Source: Solea solea
Lineage: Eukaryota > Chordata > Actinopteri > Pleuronectiformes > Soleidae
Assembly: GCF_958295425.1 (NCBI RefSeq)
Contig: NC_081138.1
Location: 4,171,302 to 4,235,301, forward strand
Length of the DNA stretch: 64,000 bases
Direction: 5' to 3'
The notes under the pieces are model-generated. The model had not been told where the DNA came from and searched no databases. It worked only from the letters and a program-made list of their open reading frames with translations. Each line of letters begins with the position of its first letter. The first letter of the stretch is position 1. Shown one piece after another: positions 49,205 through 60,193 of the stretch. The position numbers and the translations under genes were made by a program.

Positions 49205-50840
49205 TGTCGTCCAAAATCGGTCAAATAAGTCATAGTATAGTATGTCGTCCAAAATCGGTCAAAAATGTCATAGTATAGTATGTCGTCCAAAATCGGTAAA
49301 AAACGTCATAGTCGTTTTTAGTCGTATGTCGTCCAAAATCGGTCCAAAACGTCATAGTATAGTATGTCGTCCGAAATCGGTCAAAAAAGTCATCGTATAG
49401 TATGTCGTCCAAAATCGGTCAAAAATGTCATAGTAAAGTATGTCGTCCAAAATCGGTAAAAAACGTCATAGTATAGTATGTCGTCCAAAATCGGTCCAAA
49501 ACAACGTAGTATAGTATGTCGTCCAAAATCGGTCCAAAACGTCATAGTATAGTATGTCGTCCAAAATCGGTCAAAAACGTCATAGTATAGTATGTCGTCC
49601 AAAATCAGTGAAACAGTCATAGTATAGTATGTCGTCTGAAATCAGTCCAAAACGTCATGGTATCGTATGTCGTCCAAAATCGGTCGAAAATGTCATAGTA
49701 TAGTATGTCGTCCAAAATCGGTCCAAAATCTGTCCAAAATGTCATTGTATAGTATGTCGTCTGAAAATCGGTCAAAAACGTCATAGTACAGTATGTCGTC
49801 CAAAATTGGTCCAAAACGTCATAGTATAGCATGTCATTCAAAATCAGTCGAAAAGTCATAGTATAGTATGTCGTCCAAAATCAGTCAAAAAAGTCATAGT
49901 ATAGTATGTCGTCCAAAATCGGTCCAAAACGTCATAGTATAGTATGTCGTCCAAAATCGGTCAAAAACGTCATAGTATAGTATGTCGTCCAAAATCGGTC
50001 AAAAACGTCATAGTATAGTATGTCGTCCAAAATCGGTCAAAAAAGTCATAGTATAGTAGGTCGTCCAAAATCGGTCAAAAATGTCATAGTATAGTATGTC
50101 GTCCAAAAACAGTGAAAAAAGTCATAGTCGTTTTTAGTCGTATGTCGTCCAAAATCGGTCCAAAACGTCATAGTATAGTATGTCGTCCGAAATCGGTCAA
50201 AAAAGTCATCGTATAGTATGTCGTCCAAAATCGGTCAAAAATGTCATAGTAAAGTATGTCGTCCAAAATCGGTAAAAAACGTCATAGTATAGTATGTCGT
50301 CCAAAATCGGTCCAAAACAACGTAGTATAGTATGTCGTCCAAAATCGGTCCAAAACGTCATAGTATAGTATGTCGTCCAAAATCGGTCAAAAACGTCATA
50401 GTATAGTATGTCGTCCAAAATCAGTGAAACAGTCATAGTATAGTATGTCGTCTGAAATCAGTCCAAAACGTCATGGTATCGTATGTCGTCCAAAATCGGT
50501 CGAAAATGTCATAGTATAGTATGTCGTCCAAAATCGGTCCAAAATCTGTCCAAAATGTCATTGTATAGTATGTCGTCTGAAAATCGGTCAAAAACGTCAT
50601 AGTACAGTATGTCGTCCAAAATTGGTCCAAAACGTCATAGTATAGCATGTCATTCAAAATCAGTCGAAAAGTCATAGTATAGTATGTCGTCCAAAATCAG
50701 TCAAAAAAGTCATAGTATAGTATGTCGTCCAAAATCGGTCCAAAACGTCATAGTATAGTATGTCGTCCAAAATCGGTCAAAAACGTCATAGTATAGTATG
50801 TCGTCCAAAATCGGTCAAAAACGTCATAGTATAGTATGTC
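49205..50840. repeat. 816-bp higher-order repeat, two units
   Basis: The sequence from about 49205 repeats with an 816-bp offset (for example a cgtttttagtcg variant near 49315 and 50129). The two units are almost identical, which points to a recent duplication by unequal exchange. Confidence 0.85.
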
Positions 50841-51175
50841 GTCCAAAATCGGTCAAAAAAGTCATAGTATAGTAGGTCGTCCAAAATCGGTCAAAAATGT
50901 CATAGTATAGTATGTCGTCCAAAAACAGTGAAAAAAGTCATAGTATAGTATGTCGTCCAAAAACGGTCAAAAAAGTCATAGTATAGTATGTCGTCCAAAA
51001 TCTGTCAAAAACGTCATAGTATAGTATGTCGTCCAAAATCATTCAAACAGTCATAGTATAGTATGTCGTCCAAAATCGGTCCAAAATGTCATAGTATAAT
51101 ATGTCGTCCAAAATCAGTCAAAAACGTCATAGTATATCGTATGTCGTCCAAAATGAGACAAAGAAGTCATAGTTG

Positions 51176-51231
51176 AGTGACAGCTCTTGCAAGGCATTCT
51201 AGTCAGAACTCCCTAGCAAACATCTACTAGA
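51176..51231. other. Right edge of the satellite
   Basis: A short unique stretch between the last recognisable 38-bp unit and the duplicated flank. Confidence 0.5.
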
Positions 51232-51410
51232 AAATTCAGCGGCGAAATTTTGATCGTGCCTGCTTCTTGGTGCTGATTTTTTGAACCTTTAAAACTAAAG
51301 TATTTAGACCAGGGGTGTCCAAATGTTTGTTTAACGAGGGCCCGATTTGATCTGTGAAGATGTTCGGGGGCCAACGGTCACTTCACACCTTTTTTTATCA
51401 GTAACTTTTA
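51232..51410 (+). repeat. Right flank of the satellite, direct copy B
   Basis: Homologous to 39190-39380 in the same orientation, with many substitutions (cgaaattttgatcgtgcctg, caggggtgtccaaa, gtgaagatgttcg, ggtcacttcacacc). The array therefore sits between direct repeats. Confidence 0.8.
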
Positions 51411-52894
51411 CATACGAATGCACAGTTTAATTAATATAACATTTTCATTGTCACAATTATCATTTTTAAATGTCAATGTAAACCAGGAGCAGGAGTGGAA
51501 AAAGCATAAAAGTTCTGATCACCACAGGTTGGTTTCAAACACAAGAATCATGTTCCAAATTTTAGCTCTTTACAAGCTGAGCTAATGGAGGCTACATATC
51601 ACAGAGGCCGATTTTTGTACAAGTCCCTCATGGCCCGTTATGCAGCAAACTTTTGGGTGGAAGAGGAATAAGAAGAAGAAGAGACGCGCTGAAGAATAAC
51701 AAGAGATGTATGCCTTGCAGCAGCAGGCACTATTTCCAAGGACAGGTCAGTTATTCACCACCACTTTAATTATGTGCGTTAGCCATAAACATAATTGAGA
51801 ATTTCGCAATTTCCAAAACGCAATCTGCTAATCTCAGATTCATCCAGATCCTCACTGTTAAAGGGGAGTTACCTTTGTATTTGTTATTTGTGGCATACAC
51901 AACTTGTCAGGACCAGTTATGGTAACTGGTAGCTATGGTAGCTATGGCTAATGGAGACCAAAACCTGGTCCCAATGAGGCAGAACCTCATTTCAGAGGTT
52001 AAGGTTCAGCTTTGTTCTAAACGAATGGAAGTAAATACAGTGTCCTAAGAAGGATAGGATTTGCAGACCTGTGTGTACGTCGTGTGCGTTCTAGAGAGAA
52101 CTCGTCGGGCGTTAAATGTCACGTAAATGCCACGACTGTCACACCTGTTTTTGTCCGGGGCAAAACCGCCTGCCACAGCTGCTTTCAACTATATCCAGGT
52201 CTCATTACCTCATTACCTGGATGCTTATTTTTCTATTCCAATACAAATGGGGAGGATAGTGCTGCTACAGAAACACACAAAACAAACAAATATATCTTCC
52301 TTTCTTTCTTTCTTTCTTACTTTCTATCTTTCAAGCTCCCCGTGCAGAAGTAGACATTTTAGGAAACGCCTCCTGCTGTGTTCTCTGTGAAAACTATGTC
52401 TGAAACCTGAGTAACAGTAAAAGTGAGAGTCATTTTTACAAATAATAATTAGAGCAGTTTTTTTTTACTCGTGGCAGTCAACAGTCATATTAATAGTCAT
52501 GACATCGGCATCACCCTTGAACTTCCTTCCCCTCAGCTGGGTCTGATATATAGGGAGGTGTGAAGTGACTCCTCACACACACACACACACACACTGAGCC
52601 TTGAATGAGTGTGTTGACAAAATGTGAATGAAGAGAAGGAGAAAGAAGTGTATTCAAATTGACAAATTGAATCTGTCGCTGTTTGGCAAAACACTGAGCG
52701 AGAAAAGGATACATGAGTGTCTCTTCTTTTTAAAATGTGTGATATCTCATGGTGAGACAAAGCGCTTCAGGAAAAGTGTGGCCTTCACAAATCACAAAGG
52801 ATGTTCTTGTTCTTGTCGTTTGTGTGGTAAACTTCTGCTTCAAAAAACAGAAACAGAACAATGCTTACAAAAGTACACGTAAAAGGTGTTTTCT
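51411..52894. other. Intergenic DNA
   Basis: No gene recognised. It has a (CTTT)n-like run at 52299-52326 and a (CA)n run at 52574-52594. Confidence 0.4.
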
Positions 52895-53076
52895 AAAGGC
52901 CCAGGTATAACCCTGGTATACTCACACGTCGGGGTCCTGTAGTATCTGACTTCACCATCGGGTGGCGGTAGAAGTCTGGACGCAGGGAATAGGACGCATT
53001 CCTACCAAAGAAGAAGAGAACGATACTACAGCTCCCTCCCTCCCGAAATGTTTTTTTTTCTTCTGCTTGATGAGCG
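52894..53076 (+). mobile_element. Left part of a TA-type MITE related to 11475-11851
   Basis: Begins TA|AAGGCCCAGG and carries, in inverted orientation, the gtagtatctgact, accatcgggtggcgg and aataggacgcattcctacc blocks of the 11475-11851 element. A short internal piece near the terminus is deleted. It leads straight into the tandem array that follows. Confidence 0.65.
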
Positions 53077-54468
53077 GGCGGAAATTTAGTTGACCACGCT
53101 ACTTGCTGTCAACGCGCACCAACGCGATCTTTGCGTGCCGTTCTTTTGGAACCGCACCATTAGTTCTTGAGGTAATGAAAATTTTATTTCATCGGGGAAT
53201 GCCAGTATTTTTCCACCTGGGTCCTAAGATTATAAATGTGGGTGTGTACGGGGCTTAATACTCCACCTACCATTGAGGCGGAAATTTAGTTGACCACGCG
53301 CACCCTACGTGGTGTCAACGCGCACCCTACGCGATCTTTGCGCGCCGTTCTTTTGGAACCGCGCCATTGGTTCTTGAGGTAATGAAAATTTTATTTCATT
53401 GGGGAATTCCAGTATTTTTCCACCTGGGTCCTAAGATTATAAATGTGGGTGTGTACGGGGCTTAATACTCCACCTACCATTGAGGCGGAAATTTAGTTGA
53501 CCACGCGCACCCTACGTGGTGTCAACGCGCACCCTACGCGATCTTTGCGTGCCGTTCTTTTGGAACCGCGCCATTGGTTCTTGAGGTAATGAAAATTTTA
53601 TTTCATTGGGGAATTCCAGTATTTTTCCACGTGGGTCCTACGATTATAAATGTGGGTGTGTACGGGGCTTAATACTCCACCTACCATTGAGGCGGAAATT
53701 TAGTTGACCATGCACACCCGACGTGCTGTCAACGCGCACCAACGCGATCTTTGCGTGCCGTTCTTTTGGAACCGCACCATTAGTTCTTGAGGTAATGAAA
53801 ATTTTATTTCATCGGGGAATGCCAGTATTTTTCCACCTGGGTCCTAAGATTATAAATGTGGGTGTGTACGGGGCTTAATACTCCACCTACCATTGAGGCG
53901 GAAATTTAGTTGACCACGCGCACCCTACGTGGTGTCAACGCGCACCCTACGCGATCTTTGCGTGCCGTTCTTTTGGAACCGCGCCATTGGTTCTTGAGGT
54001 AATGAAAATTTTATTTCATTGGGGAATTCCAGTATTTTTCCACGTGGGTCCTACGATTATAAATGTGGGTGTGTACGGGGCTTAATACTCCACCTACCAT
54101 TGAGGCGGAAATTTAGTTGACGACGCACACCCGACGTGCTGTCAACGTGCACCCTACGCGATCTTTGCATGCCGTTCTTTTGGAACCGCGCCATTGGTTC
54201 TTGAGGTAATGAAAATTTTATTTCATTGGGGAATTCCAGTATTTTTCCACGTGGGTCCTAAGATTATAAATGTGGGCGTGTACAGGGCTTAATACTCCAC
54301 CTACCATTGAGGCGGAAATTTAGTTGACCACGCGCACCCTACGTGCTGTCAACGCGCACCCTACGCGATCTTTGCGTGCCGTTCTTTTGGAACCGCGCCA
54401 TGGTTCTTGAGGGTATTCCAGTATTTTTCCACCTGGGTCCTAAGATTATAAATGTGGGTGTGTACGTG
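53077..54468 (+). repeat. Tandem array of seven units of about 207 bp
   Basis: Unit starts (ggcggaaatttagttgac) fall at 53077, 53277, 53484, 53691, 53897, 54104 and 54311, giving spacings of 200, 207, 207, 206, 207 and 207. Each unit holds caacgcgcaccctacgcgat, gtgccgttcttttggaaccg and gggcttaatactccaccta. The last unit is shortened by an internal deletion. Units 1 and 4 share variants (caccattagttc, catcgggg), as do units 3 and 5, suggesting a two- or three-unit higher-order step. Confidence 0.93.
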
Positions 54469-54749
54469 AATAGTACTTTCATACAACATTAAATTTAATA
54501 GTCAGTCCAGTAGATCGCTAACCCTAACCCACAGTGCAATCTTATAGCGATATTCTGAGTTATATCCATAAAAAGTGCTTGTTTTCGCCAATAAATGGCT
54601 TAGATTGTTATGGTAAGCAAGGGCATACGGTTTGTTGTGGGGACTGGTGGGGACAAACACACGTTTGTGTAGTATATTCAATTTTTTGAAAAAAAACAAC
54701 TCAAAAATACACACATACTGGACCTTTTAAAACATGCATTAGTGATGGC
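54469..54749. other. Intergenic DNA
   Basis: AT-rich sequence between the 207-bp array and a SINE copy. No gene seen. Confidence 0.35.
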
Positions 54750-55005
54750 ACTTGTCCTTGAAGGGTGACAGGAGGGCTAAAGCTAACATCAGCTGACAAT
54801 GGGCAGGCTGACATATAGAGACAAACATTCACACTCGTTCTTCACACCTACTGGCAGTTTAATGTCTCCAGTCAACCAAACCTGCATGTCTTTGGTCTCC
54901 AAAGTATCTGAAGAAAACCCTCTCAGGGTCGAACAGAAAATGTCACGCAGAAAAAGCCCTGATGTGCAGGTGCAAAGTGAGAATCCTAACCACAGACAAT
55001 GTCCA
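54750..55005 (-). mobile_element. SINE-like dispersed repeat, minus orientation, degraded
   Basis: Contains catatagagacaaacattcac, tgtctccagtcaaccaaacc, tgcatgtctttggtctcc and gaagaaaaccctctcag, the reverse order of the family at 8005-8327. More diverged than the other copies. Confidence 0.6.
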
Positions 55006-55104
55006 TACATTTTTTTTTCAACAACAGACCATGGATGAAAAAATGGATGCAGTCTTTCGGTTTTCCCAAGGACACCAAAGCAGAGGTATACATATATTGA
55101 GTAG

Positions 55105-55117
55105 CCACTAGGGGGCG
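55105..55117 (+). promoter_or_regulatory. CTCF-like motif
   Basis: CCACTAGGGGGCG matches the CTCF core fully. It lies between the tandem arrays and the sulfotransferase gene, possibly inside an old dispersed repeat. Confidence 0.4.
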
Positions 55118-56891
55118 AGTCCTCGAGTTGTGAAGAGTAGTCTGTTTGACTGGAAGCCAAATTACCACATGATGTAAATATTTTCCTGCTGAGTTGATCG
55201 TCTTAATCACGGGTTTGGAGTCAGTAAAAATCAGATTCGTATGGTTGTGGTCATGACCAGGTTCCCATTTGGTGTCTAAGGTTCTGATAAATTTACCATT
55301 GACAGTGGTTGTAAGTAAGTAAATAGATCTCAACCTTCTTCAGGTGGTGTCATCAGTCACAGTTGAACTCTAATTATCCATTAAAACCAACCAGTTATAC
55401 TTCTGCAAATGTTTATTGCCTATTGTTGTATGTTGAGCTGAGTCAGCTGTCAAAAACAGTTTTGTCTTATGTTGGTTTTTACAAGGCTCAGCCTTAAGAT
55501 CGCAGTCATAACTCGTTTAACTTAATTTTTTTATAACCATTCAGACTGTGATAAAAGGCGGGTTGGCAAACCCATCAGGATTTGCACAGTTAAAATAAAA
55601 CCAGATCAGTATCATGTAATAACATGATTGTTAGAACAACATAAATTATAAGAACTATTTGTACAGTATAAGATGGATTCATAGATTAGGTTTAATTAAA
55701 CATATATTCATAGGTTTATTGTTCTAACAGCAAACATATCAGGTTATCATGTCTCATGGGTCGTATTTTACAGATTAACATGTGCTTATGTGCCTTTATT
55801 TTCATCACAGATGACACCATGAGCATTTCCCCTATTTTATTTCCTCTTTTTTGTGACGTTAGATTACATTTATAACTAGACAATAAGTCATTCTCGATGA
55901 ATATCAGATCCTGTTTCTTCATAAACATCTCAAATGATTGACCACTTGCATTATTTGGCAACAAAGTAAATAGACAAAGTCCCCAAGATGACAAAGTGTA
56001 TAACCTATAAACTCTATTTGTGGTCCAATTCAATCCCAATCAAAAAGCACAAAAGCATAAAGCATAAAAGCAGAGACTCTTATCAGTCTTTATTTGATCA
56101 CAGTGTTTTCGCCCAGTTCTCCACCATAAAGGTCACAGAGCACCATGTGTTCTGTACACTCTGTTCCATATGTTGGGTTTTAAAGCAGAAAAAAATTAAA
56201 GCACTGCAATGCATGCTGTGTAACAAAAGTGCACTATCTATCTATCCATCTAGATTTATTTAGCATAATAAATATGTTATTACTGTATCGTTCCATATCA
56301 AATCAAGGACTTTTATTTTGAAATTCTGTGGAATATGATCATGATTATGTTTATTGTGATATCATGGCACAATATTGTGCTATAATTTTAAGCTCATGTT
56401 GTTGGTTTTTCCCACTTTTTTCCCAGTAGACAGAAAACAGTTGCACTTATCACAACAAAGACACACAGAATCATGGTCTTTAGCATTTTACTGGTAATTA
56501 AAGCTTAAAGTAGGCTGTAGTATCTGATTAAGTTTATTCATTTATTATTTTTTTGCAGTGTAGTACTGCGTCAGGTGCCAAATGGTCACTAGACGATGAG
56601 GGTGACCCCCCCACACACACACACACCCTAGTGACTGTTACATACATACAGTAAATGCCACCAGTTCTGCACCAAAGAATCGAATATCATTGTTCAATGT
56701 CAACCATGAAAGGGCAGATTATACCTTTATTATACTGGACTGGACACGTTATCACACACTGAGACATTAATAAAGAGTACTGTCATTCAAGTGTGACATT
56801 TGCATGGCCAAAAACTCTGATTTGCATACTATTATATACTATTATTTGTTGTTAACACTCAATAAATCCACATACGACATTCACCATGGCT
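55118..56891. other. Intergenic DNA 3' of the sulfotransferase
   Basis: AT-rich and without a recognisable gene. A minus-strand AATAAA at 56731-56726 is a plausible poly(A) signal for the sulfotransferase. Confidence 0.4.
56726..56731 (-). terminator. Possible sulfotransferase poly(A) signal
   Basis: AATAAA on the minus strand, about 160 bp past the stop codon. Other AATAAA copies are further away, so this is the nearest candidate. Confidence 0.35.
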
Positions 56892-59800
56892 TCAAACTTC
56901 CTTGCCTGAACAGCCTTTTTCACAGTCCAGTGTGCTCCTCTGTGGGATTTGCTCTTGTTCGGGCGTCTCCTCTTCGTCCTGCAGCTCCCACACAAACTCT
57001 AAAGCGCAGTCCTGCATCTTGGCCCTGAAGACGCTCTCGAAATATTGATTCTGGTCCTCTGTGAACATGTTTTTCCAGTCGCCAGTCTTACCTGAATTGC
57101 AGAGGAAGAAAACAGGAAGTGAAACACTACATGTCAATCAATACATATGAACGTCTAAATATTATTTACGTTATTGGATTTTGCATATTTGTACATCATA
57201 AACAAGATTTTAGATTTTCCTGCCATACATTATATGAAATGATTGATTTTACTGTCATGCCTGTATTATTTATTATGAAGCTACAGCCAGCAGTTTCCTT
57301 TACATAAAAACTATAGAATTAATGTATTCATCATCAGTACATGTGGGCTCAACAGACACAGATATATAAGGTCCATGGTCCCAGTAGACCCCTGTAGACC
57401 ATAATATTTAAGTATTTAACACTGAAACTTTGGGACAAACTTTCATTAGACATAAGATTTAAAAAATGAAGGTGTTATATGAATAAAGTTGATTTAATTA
57501 CAATAGAAGAAACAAAAGCTGTGTCCAACCCTGTTCTTGAAAACAAGAGTAATGAAATGATCCCCTTTTGGTCAGATTTATATGATCAGCCACACTGAAT
57601 TCTGAATGAATAAGCTTTCCCGTAAATGTGACCTGTGAACGCATCGAAGAATATATTCTGATATTATATCAGAATAAAGTTCTCAGTGTCACTGAATCAT
57701 TAGAATCAGTTCATTAAAAAGATTTGTTCAGTACTTCTTCCATGACCAGAGCACAGAGGGTTAGGGTCAGCAGTGCTGTCGCTAAATACGCCAGACTCCT
57801 CTGTTAAATATTACGATTTAAGACATTTCCCTGGTAATTGTTGGAGATTAACCCACGGTTTTTAGTTCAGTTCGGCATTGTTCGGCTTGATTCGGACGTC
57901 TCTTCTTGTGACGACACTGACCAATTAGTGGCTGGCAGTCTGGTGACGTCACAAAAAAGTCATAAAGTGGTGGACATTGGATAAACTAATGTATAATTTC
58001 AATTTTCAACCAAATAGTCTGTTAAATTTCCTCTTGTAAAGCCCTGACTTGCAGTACTTTTTAGGTTAGTAGCACATTCTAATCTTAATTGTTTTATATA
58101 TATTTGAATTAGACATTATGAGACATAATTTGGTTCATCTGCATAGGCCTCACCCTTCCTCATGAAAGAGCCTTTGCTGTGGTCCATTATGTTTTCAGAG
58201 ATGAGAGTGTAGTTGACCATCTTGTTATTCTTCATGCTGCTGAAGCTGCAGTGTTGCACACAACTCTTGACCTCGTCCTCCGCTAGGGGGCACTGTAGGA
58301 AAGAGCTGAGCCTCCTTATGGTGCCGGGTAGGTCCTGAGCGCAGAATGAAGACCATAATAATGTTAGTTTGTGGACATATGCTGCGACAAGAAAAGTTAA
58401 ATCACTTGTTTTGTACCATTAACATCTCTTCATAGGTGATGTGAAGAAAGTTGTCCATAACTGCCATGTGACTGGTCCATCCCTTAATATGGTCAAACCA
58501 GGACCCATAAGAGACTGAAAGAAAAAAGGTTTTAAAAGTGATTTTGATCTAATTACACTTACAGCTGCAAATAATTAACTAAGGAGGTGGAAACGGGGTG
58601 GAAACTATATTTTCCTCATGGACTCACGCGTGCCCTTGAGGAATTTATTTAGAAACTCTGGAAACGTGCCAGCCTCAGGAAGGAAGTTTGCCATTTTGTG
58701 GAAGTGGTAAAAGGAAACCACAGCATCTTTAGGGTTTCTGCTCACATATATGACCTGTGAGATGAAACAGAGCCACAATGTCAGTTTGAATGATAACTTC
58801 ACCATATCATCGCACAGCCTCTACTAAAGGGCCATAATAGGTTGTTTGCATGGCAAACACAATTAAGTCCCGCGGTTGACATCACAGACACGACAAAACA
58901 GGGAAAAAAAATTAAAACACTATGTAAAACTTTAATTTACAAACATAAAACACAAAAAGAGTCACAACACACACAAGAGGTGAGAGCCAAAAAGAGAAGA
59001 GATGAGTTTTAGAAACAGGAAGTGAAGTGACTTTTCAAATATGTGTATAAGTGGCAAACCATTTCACAATTTGTGAAGCTTATCAGCTGATCTCAGAGAC
59101 CGTGAGAAGTTTACAGCTGGAGTAAAGTCAGAGAGGTAAGGCGGGCCATTTTGACGCGTGTACACAAACAATAATAACTTTAAATGGATCCTCTAGTGCG
59201 TTGGGCGCCAGTGTCATGTCTGGCAGTTCTTATCAAAAGGCGTGCAGCAGCATTCTGTTGCAACATTGTGCTAGTAAAGCGAGACGAAGGAAAACAGTTT
59301 GGAGTACGATTATTTGTATGGTTAAAAAAAACTAGTAGTTCAGTAATGAACCACTTTTCTAATATACAGTTCTAGCACTACTCGGTTCAACTCTTATTTC
59401 TTGCTTTTCCATTGGAGATAGAACCTGGTACCTGGTCGACTGGAATCGAATAGTGCTAGAAAAGCGCCATCATTTGATGGGTTAAACATCTTGCCCCGCC
59501 TACCCCTGTGCTGCCACATCTGTACACACAAATGCTCCCGCATACAAATTCATTTACATCGCAAAAAAACAAACGGAGGCAGAATAGTAACATTAAAAAA
59601 CTGTGCTGACAACAACGCCGTGGTTCCAAAGTCACATCGACACATAATTCTGACCTTAGCTTTGGAGCCCTGGAGGGCAGGGCCGAGTAGCTGATGAGGC
59701 AGGTGTGTGGTGATCACTCGCGGTGTGCTGGTTGAGGCTTCTAGTATGGCGGCACTGTAGAATTGTTCCAGCCAGGGAGCCCTGGCCCAGTTTGGCACAG

Positions 59801-60193
59801 TTTGGTTAATGTGCGCGTCTCCTCTGTGGGACATGAGACTCACTATTCCCTGCATCCATGTGGTACCTGTTGAGGGAAAACAGAAACATCTGTGAGCGAA
59901 CTCTCATTAAAATAATTCACAAAAAAAAGGTTCTTAGTCAGGTTCTAGTTTAACAACACATTTAGACGGCAAATTAGTCATGAGGATTATTGTATTACAC
60001 TCAAAAACACTGCAGGTGTCAGACGGTCGAATGAATTCTCCTCTCCATAGTTACCTGACTTTGGATAAGAGACGATGAGAATATCCGTGTCCTGAAACAG
60101 AAAGCTGACGGCACGTTGCAACGACTCCTGTGTGTGCAGGTGTCCAGGAAATAAAATATCATGAAATGTCTCCTGAACATCCAACCGGGCCAT
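56892..60193 (-). CDS. Cytosolic sulfotransferase (SULT family, SULT2/SULT3-like)
   Basis: SULTs move the sulfuryl group of PAPS onto hydroxyl or amine groups of steroids, bile alcohols and xenobiotics in the cytosol. Six coding exons join in frame: 60193-60055, 59866-59655, 58754-58628, 58514-58417, 58334-58154 and 57091-56892 (139, 212, 127, 98, 181 and 200 nt, 318 aa). The 127- and 181-nt exons are the sizes typical of vertebrate SULT genes. Motifs: YPKSGTTW with K45 (5'-phosphosulfate loop), the catalytic base H101 in [13 protein letters not shown] (3'-phosphate binding, R123), [22 protein letters not shown], and RKGKTGDWK around G253. The start ATG at 60193 has a good context (gacATGG). 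The dimer motif reads [13 protein letters not shown], with Glu where Val is usual. The C-terminus carries an acidic [10 protein letters not shown] tail. The subfamily is a guess from NWARAPWLE and the overall pattern. Confidence 0.92.
57640..57960 (-). mobile_element. GTTCTAGCA-family MITE, inverted copy in the last sulfotransferase intron
   Basis: Holds the reverse complement of blocks from 16550-17033: tgaatcattagaatcagttc, gctaaatacgccagac and a degraded terminus with repeated ttcggc motifs. It lies in the intron 57092-58153. Confidence 0.6.
58280..58293 (+). promoter_or_regulatory. CTCF-like motif inside a sulfotransferase exon
   Basis: CCGCTAGGGGGCAC fits the CTCF core and lies in coding exon 5 (58154-58334), where it encodes part of CPLAEDE on the opposite strand. 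It may simply reflect codon choice. Confidence 0.3.
58920..59300 (+). mobile_element. LINE 3' remnant in sulfotransferase intron 2
   Basis: Phrases such as gagatgagttttagaaacag, ctgatctcagagaccgtgag, gtcagagaggtaaggcggg and gcagcagcattctgttgcaac follow the order seen in L2-like fish LINE 3' regions. No open reading frame is kept. Confidence 0.5.
59369..59463. mobile_element. Short MITE with 15-bp terminal inverted repeats
   Basis: Starts TTCTAGCACTACTCG and ends CGAATAGTGCTAGAA, a 15-bp inverted pair with one mismatch. It is about 95 bp long, in sulfotransferase intron 2. The termini resemble those of the 16550-17033 element, so it may be a deletion derivative. Confidence 0.7.

Larger units (their letters stand above)
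39395..51175. repeat. Large minisatellite array, 38-bp unit
   Basis: The basic unit is 38 bp, for example gtcatagtatagtatgtcgt followed by ccaaaatcggtcaaaaac, repeated almost without break for about 11.7 kb. After removing eight non-satellite spacers, the length implies roughly 270 units. Variants differ mainly in the stretch after the cggt (ccaaaac, caaaaag, aaaaaac, cgaaaatg). The left edge (39395-39540) is degenerate and the right edge ends near 51175. Runs of open frame on the minus strand, up to 108 codons, arise because three 38-bp units equal 38 codons. They end at RHTIL-stop and are not genes. Confidence 0.97.

Noticed and set aside
39395..51175. The satellite as a CRISPR-like array
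   Set aside because: This is vertebrate nuclear DNA. The units are contiguous variants of one 38-bp sequence without unique spacers between constant repeats, and there are no cas genes.
54514..54530. Telomere-like ctaaccctaaccc
   Set aside because: Only two units in ordinary AT-rich DNA. Chance is sufficient.
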